A stretch of 64,000 bases of DNA, from contig JBAOHL010000005.1 of assembly GCA_037045045.1 (NCBI GenBank), positions 434,001 through 498,000 on the forward strand. The letters are read 5' to 3'. The DNA is from Phosphoribacter sp037045045 (GTDB lineage Bacteria > Actinomycetota > Actinomycetes > Actinomycetales > Dermatophilaceae). Below the pieces are notes generated by a model, which saw nothing but the letters and a program-made list of their open reading frames with translations, had not been told where the DNA came from and made no database searches. Positions 8,807 to 16,909 of this stretch are shown here, piece after piece. The translations under genes were made by a program, and so were the position numbers. Each line of letters opens with the position of its first letter. The first letter of the stretch is position 1.

Positions 8807-10363
8807 TCAGTTGCGAAGACACCCGCCGGAGTCGAGTGTCGCCGATCCGTAGGGCGCAGGAGGAACCTGAGTCGGTCTGCTCAAGCTCGGCATACCAAGG
8901 GACACCGGCGGTTTGGAGGTCCTGGAACCGTTGCCCTGCAAGGCTTCCCAGGCATCGCCGCCGCGGGTGCGGCGCACGGCATACGGCCCGCCCGTGGTGG
9001 CCGAGTCGGCGACGAGGTGGTGCGGAGCCCCGTATGTCACGGCCACCGTGACGAGGTCCCCGGGACGCGGCCGATCGGCGGCGGGGAGGCCCGGCGGCAC
9101 CGCGAAATGCACCAACCTGTTGTCACGAGCCCGGCCGCTCAGTCGCGACGTAGCGGCGTCCTTGCGACCCTCGCCCGGCGCCACGAGCACCTCGACGGTG
9201 CGGCCCTCCCACGCCCGGTGGCCCGCCCACGCGATGTCCTCCTGGAGGGCGACGAGCCGCTCGAACCGCTCCTGGACGACCTCGCGCGGCACCTGGTCGG
9301 GCATCGTCGCCGCCGGCGTACCGGGCCGGATCGAGTACTGGAAGGTGAACGCCCCGGCGAACGACGCCGCCGCGACGACGTCGAGGGTCTGCTGGAAGTC
9401 CGCCTCGGTCTCGCCGGGGAATCCGACGATGATGTCCGTGGTAATGGCCGCATCGGGCAGGCCCGAGCGGACCTGATCGAGGATGGCCAGGAAGCGCTCG
9501 GCCCGGTAAGAGCGACGCATCGCCCGCAGGACCCGATCCGACCCGGACTGCAGCGGCATGTGCAGGCTCGGCATGACGTTCGGCGTCTCGGCCATGGCCT
9601 CCACGACATCGCCGGTGAAGGCCGCCGGGTGCGGGCTGGTGAACCGGACCCGCTCCAGACCGGGCACCTCGCCGCAGGAGCGCAGCAGCTTGCCGAAGGC
9701 CAGCCGGTCGCCGAACTCGACGCCGTAGGTGTTGACGTTCTGCCCCAGCAGAGTCACCTCGAGGACCCCTTGATCCACGAGCGCGGCCACCTCGGCGAGG
9801 ACGTCCGCCGTCGGCCGATCCTGCTCACGGCCACGCAGACTCGGGACGATGCAGAACGTGCACGTGTTGTTACACCCGACCGAGATCGACACCCACGCGG
9901 CATACGCGCTGTCGCGGCGGGTCGGCAGGGTCGAGGGGAACACCTGCAGGCTCTCGGCGATCTCGACCTCGGCGCGCTTGTTGTGCCGGGCCCGGTCCAG
10001 CAGGGCCGGCAGGCTGGCGAGGTTGTGGGTGCCGAAGACGACATCGACCCAGGGGGCGCGGCGCACGATCTCGGCGCGGTCGTGTTGGGCCAGGCAGCCG
10101 CCGACGGCGATCTGCATGTCGGGGTTGCGCAGTTTCGCCGGGCGCAGTTGCCCGAGATTGCCGTAGAGCTTGTTGCTCGCGTTCTCGCGGACCGCGCACG
10201 TGTTGAAGACGACGACGTCGGCCGCCTCAGGCCGGTTGATCGGTGGCAGGCTGGCGAGATCGACGAATCCGGCTACCTCGAGCATGCCGGCGAGCCGCTC
10301 GGAGTCGTGGACGTTCATCTGGCACCCGTGGGTGCGCACGTCGTAGGTCTTGGGAGTGCTCAT
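8807..10363 (-). CDS. miaB: tRNA-2-methylthio-N6-dimethylallyladenosine synthase
   Basis: Radical-SAM methylthiotransferase that adds the 2-methylthio group to i6A37 of tRNA, acting after MiaA. 518 residues. The N-terminal UPF0004 domain has its three Cys in GCQMNVHDSE, NTCAVRENA and GGCLAQHD. The radical-SAM cluster is GCNNTCTFC near residues 158-166, and a TRAM domain follows (about 390-460). The last 50 residues (GNGSRTSKPP to the end) are a Ser/Pro-rich tail reaching almost to the 8.1 kb repeat array, beyond the usual MiaB end. ATG start at 10363. Confidence 0.95.
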   Translation of the reverse strand: MSTPKTYDVRTHGCQMNVHDSERLAGMLEVAGFVDLASLPPINRPEAADVVVFNTCAVRENASNKLYGNLGQLRPAKLRNPDMQIAVGGCLAQHDRAEIVRRAPWVDVVFGTHNLASLPALLDRARHNKRAEVEIAESLQVFPSTLPTRRDSAYAAWVSISVGCNNTCTFCIVPSLRGREQDRPTADVLAEVAALVDQGVLEVTLLGQNVNTYGVEFGDRLAFGKLLRSCGEVPGLERVRFTSPHPAAFTGDVVEAMAETPNVMPSLHMPLQSGSDRVLRAMRRSYRAERFLAILDQVRSGLPDAAITTDIIVGFPGETEADFQQTLDVVAAASFAGAFTFQYSIRPGTPAATMPDQVPREVVQERFERLVALQEDIAWAGHRAWEGRTVEVLVAPGEGRKDAATSRLSGRARDNRLVHFAVPPGLPAADRPRPGDLVTVAVTYGAPHHLVADSATTGGPYAVRRTRGGDAWEALQGNGSRTSKPPVSLGMPSLSRPTQVPPAPYGSATLDSGGCLRN

Positions 10364-10423
10364 GGCACCGTCCAGGGTATGCCGCGTGGCCGACCTGGCC
10401 GAGCAGCATCCCGCCCGCAGGGG

Positions 10424-10585
10424 TTACGGCCGGCCGAAGAACCTCTTGAACAGGCCACCGGGTTCCGGCGGCGGGCACGAACACCGGTCGGCTTTGCGCA
10501 CACCGGCCATGACCTGGTCGACGTGCTGGCCACATCCGGCCCAGCCGGCTTTGCCGCACCGGCGGCATGTCACGCGTCTACACAT
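10424..10585 (-). CDS. Small Cys-rich conserved protein (53 aa)
   Basis: A 53-residue protein with Cys in a zinc-ribbon-like pattern: CRRVTCRRCGKAGWAGCGQH, then RCSC near residue 34. The pattern CGKxxWxGCGxHV...RCxC is one I recognise from short conserved actinobacterial proteins of unknown function. The ATG at 10585 has a GGGAG-type Shine-Dalgarno, and the gene sits 60 bases upstream of miaB in the same direction. Probably metal-binding; no function is proposed. The C-terminal PEPGGLFKRFFGRP is basic and aromatic. Confidence 0.65.
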   Translation of the reverse strand: MCRRVTCRRCGKAGWAGCGQHVDQVMAGVRKADRCSCPPPEPGGLFKRFFGRP

Positions 10586-10657
10586 GTGGCTCAGCACTCT
10601 CCCTCGGGTTCGCTCGGGCCAGGCTATCAGATACCCCTGGGGGTATGAATCCGGTGC

Positions 10658-10907
10658 TCTCGATCGGCGACCTGGCGGTTGTCGAGCGCAGTGGCAGGTC
10701 CGACGCCCTCGACGGCGACCTGGCGGTTGTCGAGCGCAGTGGCAGGTCCGACGCCCTCGATCGGCGACCTGGCAGAGGCCCAGCGCCGCATTAGTCCGGT
10801 GCCCTCGATCGGCGACCTGGCGGTTGTCGAGCGCAGTGGCAGGTCCGACGCCCTCGATCGGCGACCTGGCAGTTGTCGAGCACTGTGGCAGGTCCGACCT
10901 GCCACAG
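10658..10907. repeat. Tandem array of about 49-base units, five copies
   Basis: Five units, each beginning GATCGGCGACCTGGC or GACGGCGACCTGGC, run head to tail with periods of 48-49 bases. Four carry GTTGTCGAGC...GTGGCAGGTCCGAC; the third is more diverged. The last unit ends in a near-perfect dyad (10883-10907). The array lies downstream of recX and upstream of the small Cys protein, in the 378-base spacer 10586-10963, where no gene is seen. Confidence 0.9.
10883..10907. other. 25-base palindrome, possible terminator of recX
   Basis: CTGTGGCAGGTC at 10883-10894 faces GACCTGCCACAG at 10896-10907 with one base between, a 12-base-arm dyad. It lies about 57 bases downstream of the recX stop on the minus strand. 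No T-run follows, so intrinsic termination is possible but not shown. Its GGCAGGTC/GACCTGCC arms recur at 34206-34228. Confidence 0.55.
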
Positions 10908-10963
10908 CACGCCGGAACTGCCAGGTTGACCAACGCAGCCTGCTGCGCACCCCGTGGGCGTCG

Positions 10964-11515
10964 TCAGTCGCGCCGGTGTTCGACCGCGGCGTTGATCGCG
11001 TCGCGCACCACCGCGTATGCCGTGCCTGGGGCGTAGCCCTTGCGAGCCAACATCCCGGCGAGCCGGCGCGCCTGGACCTGGGGATCCAGCCCGCCCATGG
11101 ACCGCAGTCGGCGCTCGACAAGGGCCTCGGCGCGAGCCCGTTCGGAGGGCTCGTCGACGGGGCCCACGGCTGCCGCCGCCGTCTCGTCGTCGATTCCCTT
11201 GTCGCGCAACTCCTTGCGCAAGGCGGCCCCGGATAGGCCCTTGGTGCGCCGCCGAGACTGCACGAGCTGTTCGGCGTATGCCGCGTCATCGACGAGGCCC
11301 ACCTCGGCCATCCGGTCGAGCACCCGGGTGGCGACCTGGGGGTCGCAGCCACGTCGGCGCAAGGTCGCCTCGAGTTCGGCGCGGCTGCGGGCCGACCCGG
11401 TCAACGCTCGCAGGACGATCGCCCGAGCCACGGAGTCGGCGTCCTGCGCCGCGCCACCCGGCCCGTCAGGAGACGGCCGGCGGCGGGCAGCTTCGGGCTG
11501 ACCCTCGCGAGACAC
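10964..11515 (-). CDS. recX: Regulatory protein RecX
   Basis: RecX binds RecA filaments and limits their extension. 183 residues from GTG 11515. Family blocks are visible: AIVLRALTGSARSRAELEATLRRRG, LVDDAAYAEQLVQSRRR, LRKELRDKGID and ARKGYAPGTAYAVVRDAI, covering the three tandem three-helix repeats. The open frame continues far upstream, but only the part from about 11515 resembles RecX. In most Actinobacteria recX directly follows recA; here about 2.6 kb with two opposite-strand genes separates them. Confidence 0.9.
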   Translation of the reverse strand: MSREGQPEAARRRPSPDGPGGAAQDADSVARAIVLRALTGSARSRAELEATLRRRGCDPQVATRVLDRMAEVGLVDDAAYAEQLVQSRRRTKGLSGAALRKELRDKGIDDETAAAAVGPVDEPSERARAEALVERRLRSMGGLDPQVQARRLAGMLARKGYAPGTAYAVVRDAINAAVEHRRD

Positions 11516-11588
11516 CTCACCATTGTCCCCCTCGCAGCAGCCCTCGGGATGACTCCTGTGGATACCGCCGACCTCATGGGGCGCCCCA

Positions 11589-11690
11589 CCGACAGATGCC
11601 GGGGACGGGCCGACAGATTCCCCAGGGACGGGCCGACAGATTCCCCGGGGACGGGCCGACAATTTTCCGGGCACCGGCCGATCCCCCGGG
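11589..11690. repeat. 23-base direct repeats, three to four copies
   Basis: Copies of CCGACAGATTCCCCGGGGACGGG with small changes run from 11589 to about 11690; the last is diverged (CCGACAATTTTCCGGGCACC). The array lies in the 430-base spacer between the divergent recX and Rieske genes (11516-11945). The remainder shows no gene; promoters for both divergent genes should be here but no clear element was found. Confidence 0.85.
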
Positions 11691-11945
11691 ACCCAACGAC
11701 GGGGCCCCGGCATCCGAAGGCCCGCGACACTCACCCGACAGCCCCACAGGGACCCCCGGACAACCCCCGGGGCACCGAGGACGTTGAATGTGTAACCGCT
11801 TGCCGATGGCGCGCGCGCCCGTGAGGGCAGATTTCCGCCGGTGCGACTTCCCGCGGTCGGGGTTCCCTCAATAGGGTGACCTCGTCCAGTGCGTCTGGTT
11901 CCACGAGGCTTCTGGGCCAGCGTCAGCCGGGTGAGGAGTCCGAGG

Positions 11946-12977
11946 ATGTCCACATCAACGAAAGCCCCGGCCTCAGTTCCGGTTTCCGCCCCCGAGACTC
12001 CCGAACGTCGGGCCCTGGGCAGGCCGATCCCCGCGGAGGGCCAGGACGGCCTGTTCACCCAGTCGTGGTTCCCCATCTGCCGATCAGACGAGGTCAAGGC
12101 GGGCGAGGTCGTCGGGCGCGACTTCCTCGGCGGGCGGGTGGTCGTGTTTCGGCCGCTCGACGCACCGGTGCAGGTGCTCAGCGGCTACTGCGCGCACCTC
12201 GGGGCGGACCTGTCGCGGTCGGACGTCGTCGACGACGCCATGGTGTGCCCGCTGCACCGTTGGCGCTGGGACAGCACCGGTCACTGTGTCGCCACTGGCA
12301 CCGGCCTGCTCGACGAGCCACCAGCTTCCGCCCGGCTCTTCCCGTTCCCGACGGCGGAGCGCTACGGCCTCGTCTGGGCTTTCAACGGTCGAGAACCTCT
12401 GTGGCAACTACCCGACCTGCGCTTCCCCGACGATGAACTCGTCATCCATGTCGGCGAGTTGGGGGTCGACCTCGCCATCGACCCGTTCGTCTTCGCGGCG
12501 AACACGATGGACATGCAACACCTGCAGGCCCTGCACGGTGTTGCGTTCGATCCCGAGTTCCTCGTCGACGATCGCTACTTCACGTACACCGAGTTCTCCT
12601 CGTTCGTCGACATGAGCGGGAACATGCGCGGCACCGATCTCAGCACGGTGTCGGGCGTATGGGGCACGAGCTTCTTCACTCTCGAGGGCGAGATCGACGG
12701 CGAGTGGTTCGCCGTCCTCGACGCCTTGGCGCTGCCCTCCCCCCAACGCACTCAGGTCTTCATCGTCGGCTTCTCCCACGCGCCCGCCGGTAATGAGCAG
12801 AAGGCTCGGCGGGCCTTCCAGTGGGAGTACGACGTCTTGATGGAGGACATCGAGGTGTTGGCCTCGCTGCACTTCAGACCGGGGCCGCTCACCCGAAGCG
12901 ACACCCACGTCGCGAAGTTCTTCGAGTACCTACGGCGGTACCCGCGAGCGCACCCCTCCGCTGACTTCATCACGTAG
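11946..12977 (+). CDS. Rieske non-heme iron oxygenase
   Basis: 343 residues. The Rieske 2Fe-2S site is C82-x-H84-x16-C101-x2-H104 (GYCAHLGADLS and CPLHRWRW). The mononuclear iron site follows in NTMDMQHLQALHG, with D189, H192 and H197 in the spacing expected for ring-hydroxylating-type oxygenases, and a later Asp probably completes the triad. The architecture resembles the KshA/PrnD-type single-component oxygenases, which need a separate reductase; none is adjacent. ATG 11946 has GGAGTCCGAGG upstream. The aminotransferase gene follows 44 bases later and is probably co-transcribed. The substrate is unknown. Confidence 0.88.
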   Translation: MSTSTKAPASVPVSAPETPERRALGRPIPAEGQDGLFTQSWFPICRSDEVKAGEVVGRDFLGGRVVVFRPLDAPVQVLSGYCAHLGADLSRSDVVDDAMVCPLHRWRWDSTGHCVATGTGLLDEPPASARLFPFPTAERYGLVWAFNGREPLWQLPDLRFPDDELVIHVGELGVDLAIDPFVFAANTMDMQHLQALHGVAFDPEFLVDDRYFTYTEFSSFVDMSGNMRGTDLSTVSGVWGTSFFTLEGEIDGEWFAVLDALALPSPQRTQVFIVGFSHAPAGNEQKARRAFQWEYDVLMEDIEVLASLHFRPGPLTRSDTHVAKFFEYLRRYPRAHPSADFIT

Positions 12978-13021
12978 GCCCACCCGCACGCCTCGTTCCC
13001 CCTACGCGTCCAGGAGTTGCC

Positions 13022-14146
13022 ATGTCCAGATCGGGACTGATCGAGCCGTTTTCGGTGTCCGCCCGGGCCATCCCCACCCGCCTCGTGACCACGACGAGGG
13101 TGGCTGCGGCCACGGAGCGTTGCCTGCTCGACGGCTGCGAGAACGACGAGGTGTCTGCCGCCGCGCTGCGCGCCGTTCGAGAGGCATCGGCGGACCACCT
13201 CCTGCTGCACTGGGATTCGCAGGACGAGTCCCTGCGCGCGGACCTCGCGCAGACCTACGGAGTCGACACGGGCCAGGTCTTCCTCACCGCCGGAGCCATG
13301 GACGCAATCCGGACAGCCTTCGACGTCTTCGGGCCAGCGGCGTCGTCGGTGGGCCTGCTCGAGCCCGACTGGCCGGGCTTCGCGTACTTCGCCGAGCGGT
13401 CCGGCGCACAAATCCAGACATTGCGTCGACCCGACTTCCCCCATCAGTTCGACGTCGACTCCGTGGCGACCTTCTGTGCGTCGAGTGAGATCGACCTCGT
13501 CATCGTGTCCAACCCCAGTGCCGTCACGGGCCGCATGTGGCACCGGGACGAGGTCGCGCGGCTGCTGACCGCAGCGCCGGACACGATGTTCATCATCGAC
13601 GAGGCCGACGCCATCTATCCGACCCTGTCCTCGATCGCCCTGATCCACGAACACCCCAATGCCGTGTTCCTCGGGAGCTTGTCGAAGTTCCTCGGACTGT
13701 CGGGACTGCGCATCGGGTTCATCGTCACGCCGGAACGCTCGCGGATCGCGTTCGCCAACACGATCGACCGGATCGGGCTGGCCAGCGTGGCCCTCGTCGC
13801 GGGACGGGCCGCCCTCGCCGACCTCGAGTACCAAGCGCAGACCCAGCGGATCACCACGGCCAACCTCGCGATGCTGCGAGCGGCCCTGGAAGGCACTCCC
13901 TTCCGGATCGCCCCTGCGAGCGAGTGTTTCGCGTGCTATCTCTCCGCCGACGACACGATCGAGGACCCTTTCGAGCTGCTCGCGGCCGAAGGCGTCGACC
14001 TCGTACCCGGCTCGCTCTTCGGGTTGGCTCGAGGGGGCCGGCTGAATCTGCGCTCGACGGCGAAGGTCCGCACGTGCATCGACACGATCAAACGAATCAC
14101 CCAGGCCCGGCACGACCTCGACGCCGCCGACGTGGCGATGGCTTAG
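13022..14146 (+). CDS. PLP-dependent class I/II aminotransferase, HisC-like
   Basis: 374 residues of fold-type I. SNPSAVTG (163-170) replaces the usual NPN-x-TG, DEAD at 193-196 holds the Asp that binds the pyridine nitrogen, LGSLSKFLGLSGLR has the Schiff-base Lys K222 and phosphate-binding R230, and LNLRST near the C-terminus carries the carboxylate-binding Arg. Most like histidinol-phosphate aminotransferase-type enzymes, but neither linked to his genes nor typical at the N-terminus. CAGGAG precedes ATG 13022. With the Rieske oxygenase it forms a two-gene unit placed between recX and recA. It is convergent with recA (15-base gap). Confidence 0.85.
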   Translation: MSRSGLIEPFSVSARAIPTRLVTTTRVAAATERCLLDGCENDEVSAAALRAVREASADHLLLHWDSQDESLRADLAQTYGVDTGQVFLTAGAMDAIRTAFDVFGPAASSVGLLEPDWPGFAYFAERSGAQIQTLRRPDFPHQFDVDSVATFCASSEIDLVIVSNPSAVTGRMWHRDEVARLLTAAPDTMFIIDEADAIYPTLSSIALIHEHPNAVFLGSLSKFLGLSGLRIGFIVTPERSRIAFANTIDRIGLASVALVAGRAALADLEYQAQTQRITTANLAMLRAALEGTPFRIAPASECFACYLSADDTIEDPFELLAAEGVDLVPGSLFGLARGGRLNLRSTAKVRTCIDTIKRITQARHDLDAADVAMA

Positions 14147-14161
14147 CGCGGGGCATACCGG

Positions 14162-15202
14162 TCAGAAGTCCACCGGCACGTCGGCGATGGCCGGCGCGTC
14201 GACTCGAGGCCCGATGCCGAGCTTCTCCTTGATCCGCTTCTCCAGCCCGTCCGCGAGGTCGGGGTTGTCCTTGAGGAACTGGCGGGCGTTCTCCTTGCCC
14301 TGGCCGAGCTGGTCGCCCTCGTAGGTGTACCAGGCGCCGGCCTTGCGAACGAACCCCTGGTCGACGCCCATGTCGATGAGGCCACCCTCGCGGGAGATGC
14401 CGTGGCCGTAGATGATGTCGAACTCGGCCTGCTTGAACGGCGGGGAGACCTTGTTCTTGACGACCTTGACCCGGGTCCGGTTGCCCACCGCCTCCGAGCC
14501 GTCCTTGAGGGTCTCGATGCGCCGGACGTCCAGCCGCACCGAGGCGTAGAACTTCAGCGCCTTGCCGCCGGTCGTCGTCTCGGGGCTGCCGAACATCACC
14601 CCGATCTTTTCGCGCAACTGGTTGATGAAGATCGCCGTCGTGCCGGTGGTGTTCAGCGCCCCGGTGATCTTGCGCAATGCCTGCGACATGAGCCGGGCCT
14701 GCAGGCCCACGTGGCTGTCGCCCATCTCCCCCTCGATCTCGGCCCGCGGCACGAGCGCAGCCACCGAGTCGATGACGATGATGTCCAACGCGCCGGAGCG
14801 GATGAGCATGTCGGCGATCTCCAGAGCCTGCTCCCCCGTGTCGGGTTGGCTGACCAGCAAGGCATCGGTGTCGACGCCGAGGCTCTTGGCGTAGTCCGGG
14901 TCGAGGGCGTGCTCGGCGTCGATGAACGCGGCGATCCCCCCGCCCTTCTGCGCGTTGGCCACCGCGTGCAGGGCCACGGTCGTCTTGCCCGACGCCTCGG
15001 GACCGTAGATCTCCACGACCCGCCCGCGCGGTAGCCCGCCGATGCCGAGGGCGACATCGAGGGCGATCGAGCCCGTCGGGATGACGTCGATCGGGGGGCG
15101 GACGTCGTCGCCCAGGCGCATGACTGCGCCCTTGCCGTGCTGCTTCTCGATCTGGCTCAGCACCGTCTCGATGGCCTTGTCGCGGTCCTGCATCGCTGCC
15201 AT
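14162..15202 (-). CDS. recA: Recombinase RecA
   Basis: Strand-exchange protein and SOS co-protease. 346 residues from ATG 15202. Walker A GPEASGKTT begins near residue 65; the DNA-binding loop region MGDSHVGLQARLMSQALRK and the L2 region FINQLREKIGVMFGSPETTTGG are intact. No intein interrupts it, unlike M. tuberculosis recA. The start was taken at MAAMQDRDKAIE; ATG 15193 and 15214 are in-frame alternatives. A LexA-type box lies about 190 bases upstream. Confidence 0.97.
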   Translation of the reverse strand: MAAMQDRDKAIETVLSQIEKQHGKGAVMRLGDDVRPPIDVIPTGSIALDVALGIGGLPRGRVVEIYGPEASGKTTVALHAVANAQKGGGIAAFIDAEHALDPDYAKSLGVDTDALLVSQPDTGEQALEIADMLIRSGALDIIVIDSVAALVPRAEIEGEMGDSHVGLQARLMSQALRKITGALNTTGTTAIFINQLREKIGVMFGSPETTTGGKALKFYASVRLDVRRIETLKDGSEAVGNRTRVKVVKNKVSPPFKQAEFDIIYGHGISREGGLIDMGVDQGFVRKAGAWYTYEGDQLGQGKENARQFLKDNPDLADGLEKRIKEKLGIGPRVDAPAIADVPVDF

Positions 15203-15388
15203 GTCACCCACCATCCCGTGGCTCGTTCGTCGGCCGTCCATAGGCGACCCGTGCGGCGATGGCCGAGTGACCGGCATACCGTCGCGTCGAGTCGGACGCT
15301 AGGCGCTCCCACCGACACCCCACCGTCACCGGCTCAAGTCCTGTGGACGGTGGGGCGTCGGCGCGAGCCCCTGTGGACGAGACACTAC

Positions 15389-15402
15389 CGAACAGATGTT
15401 CG
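15389..15402. promoter_or_regulatory. LexA (SOS) box upstream of recA
   Basis: CGAACAGATGTTCG at 15389-15402 is a perfect match to the Gram-positive and actinobacterial LexA operator core (CGAAC-N4-GTTCG). On the minus strand it is followed by GGTAGTGTC, where TAGTGT could be a -10. It is the only such match I found in the window, and recA is the only gene reading away from it on that strand. Confidence 0.85.
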
Positions 15403-15480
15403 AGACGAGGGCGACACGCCGGCGAGTCGAAGGACGAGTGGCCCAGCCGAGCGGAGCCGCCGGCCCGTCCGCGTCCCCCT

Positions 15481-15544
15481 GGACGCGCTCGCGCCAGGAC
15501 GCGCTCGCGCCAGGACGCGGACGGGCCAGGACGCGGACGGGCCA
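15481..15544. repeat. 16-base tandem repeat, four copies
   Basis: Two copies of GGACGCGCTCGCGCCA are followed by two of GGACGCGGACGGGCCA, exactly four 16-base units ending six bases before the SDR gene's stop. Spacer 15203-15549 otherwise holds the LexA box; no gene is seen there. Confidence 0.9.
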
Positions 15545-15549
15545 CCTCC

Positions 15550-16266
15550 TCAGCGGCCTCCGGTGACCCGCAGCTGCTGACCGGTGACCTGCCGGTTGCG
15601 CGAGGAGACGAGCCAGGCAATCGCGTCCGCGACGTCGTCCGGATCGGTCAGGCGTCGGGTCGGCGTGCGGTCGGCCTCGGCCCGGCGGATACCTTCCGGA
15701 ATGTGCTCCCGGGCTCGGTCGGTCAGGGTCAGGCCGGGGAGCACGGCGTTGACCAGGACACCCCGCGGTGCGTACTCGGCGGACCAGCTGGCGACCGCGC
15801 CGAGCAGTCCCGCCTTGATCGACCCGTACACCGCCGACCCGGGCATGCCGTCGGTGGCGACGTTGGAGGACACCACGACCACGCGGCCCTGCCGGTCCAC
15901 CAACGCCGGGAAGGCCCGCTCGACCGTGGCGAGAGTGCCGGCCAAGTTCGTGGTGACCGAGTCGGCGATCGAACGGCCATGCGGCCATTCGACGGCGTTC
16001 GCGACGAGGACGTCGAGGCCGCCGTGGGCAGAGACGACGTCGTCGACGACCGCCTCCGGCTCGTGGCCAAGGTCGTAACGGTGCGCGGTCGCCCGTCCGC
16101 CGGCTGCGGTGATCTGCCCGAGCAACGCGTGTGCGGCGCTCGCGTCCTGGTGGTAGGTGAGGGCGACAGTGGCCCCCTCTGCGGCCAGCGTGCGAGCGAT
16201 CGCCCGGCCGATTCCGTTGGACGCGCCGGTGACGAGCGCGACGCGCCCCGCGAGGTTCAGGTCCAT
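15550..16266 (-). CDS. SDR family NAD(P)-dependent oxidoreductase
   Basis: 238 residues. The nucleotide-binding glycine motif TGASNGIGRAIA is at residues 14-25, NAVEWPHG stands where NNAG is usual, and the catalytic Tyr-x3-Lys appears as YGSIKAG, with Ser supplied by VVVSSNVA. A later PGLTLTDRA block is typical of FabG-like enzymes. The substrate is unknown. It lies downstream of a MarR regulator gene (69-base gap) with a candidate operator at 16329-16342, so it may be the regulator's target. No strong start ambiguity: ATG 16266. Confidence 0.85.
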   Translation of the reverse strand: MDLNLAGRVALVTGASNGIGRAIARTLAAEGATVALTYHQDASAAHALLGQITAAGGRATAHRYDLGHEPEAVVDDVVSAHGGLDVLVANAVEWPHGRSIADSVTTNLAGTLATVERAFPALVDRQGRVVVVSSNVATDGMPGSAVYGSIKAGLLGAVASWSAEYAPRGVLVNAVLPGLTLTDRAREHIPEGIRRAEADRTPTRRLTDPDDVADAIAWLVSSRNRQVTGQQLRVTGGR

Positions 16267-16328
16267 CGGGCCCTCCTCACCCGGACGGCCCCCAGCGAAC
16301 CCTCGGTTCTCATGCGGTGCTCCTTCAA

Positions 16329-16342
16329 TGGTCGACTAACCA
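16329..16342. promoter_or_regulatory. Candidate MarR operator upstream of SDR gene
   Basis: TGGTCGACTAACCA, with inverted TGGT/ACCA ends, overlaps the marR stop codon and lies about 63 bases upstream of the SDR start. A sister site (TAGTCGGCTAACTA) lies at 16839-16852 before marR; the two share GTCG[A/G]CTAAC. Inference only. Confidence 0.45.
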
Positions 16343-16824
16343 AGGGCCGAACGATGTGTCTCGCTCGCTCCTGCTTCTCGCGGCGCCCTCCGGGCTCGGG
16401 CCGGGGCGGCAATGGCCGCCAGCAGGTCGGCCAACTGCTCACCCCCACCGGCGGGCAATCGGTCCCGCATGGCCTGCTCCGCTTCGCGCCACGCCGCCCT
16501 GGCCGCCGGGAGGGCGGCTCGCCCTCGCCGGGTCAGCTCCAGGCGACGCACTCGGGAGTCGTGCTCGTCGACGCTGCGCCGGACGAAGCCGGCAGCCTCC
16601 AGGCGTCTCACGCTCACGGCGACGGTCGCCGGGTCGACTCCGTGGGCCTGCGCGATCTCACGCTGCGAGGGGCGCTCGAGCCGTTCGATCGACATGAGGA
16701 CGAGCTCCTGCCCTGGCTTCAACCCGAGCTTTGCCAAGCCCTGGGCCACATAGCCGCGGTGCCATCGGGCCGCCGCGACCAGCACGCTGCCCAGTGGCGC
16801 CGACGCCGCCGTGGTCTCGGTCAT
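16336..16824 (-). CDS. MarR family transcriptional regulator
   Basis: 162 residues with a winged helix-turn-helix: QREIAQAHGVDPATVAVSVRRLEAAGFVRRSVDEHDSRVRRLELT is the recognition helix plus wing of MarR proteins (wing motif D-x-R), here about residues 54-98. Start chosen at ATG 16824 rather than ATG 16839, because the upstream codons would place the start inside the likely operator and promoter. MarR proteins usually repress their own gene and a neighbour; the SDR gene downstream is the likely target. Confidence 0.85.
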   Translation of the reverse strand: MTETTAASAPLGSVLVAAARWHRGYVAQGLAKLGLKPGQELVLMSIERLERPSQREIAQAHGVDPATVAVSVRRLEAAGFVRRSVDEHDSRVRRLELTRRGRAALPAARAAWREAEQAMRDRLPAGGGEQLADLLAAIAAPARARRAPREAGASETHRSALG

Positions 16825-16838
16825 CCGTCGATAATACA

Positions 16839-16852
16839 TAGTCGGCTAACTA
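16839..16852. promoter_or_regulatory. Candidate MarR operator before marR
   Basis: TAGTCGGCTAACTA with TAGT/ACTA inverted ends, 15 bases upstream of the chosen marR start. It shares the GTCGRCTAAC core with the site at 16329-16342. The neighbouring ATAATACATA is the most A+T-rich stretch locally and could be the -10 region. Inferred autoregulation. Confidence 0.45.
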
Positions 16853-16909
16853 AAAGCCCGGCTCGCCCCAGAGAGCCTCGCGCCCTGGCCCGGTCGCGCG
16901 ACCGCCCCC

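Noticed and set aside
10627..10933. Open frames over the 10.7 kb array
   Set aside because: Repeat-derived frames; only the last 53 codons of the minus-strand frame (10424-10585) look like a protein.
14162..15202. Intein in recA, as in some mycobacteria
   Set aside because: The reading frame is 346 codons with continuous RecA motifs and no insertion at the P-loop.
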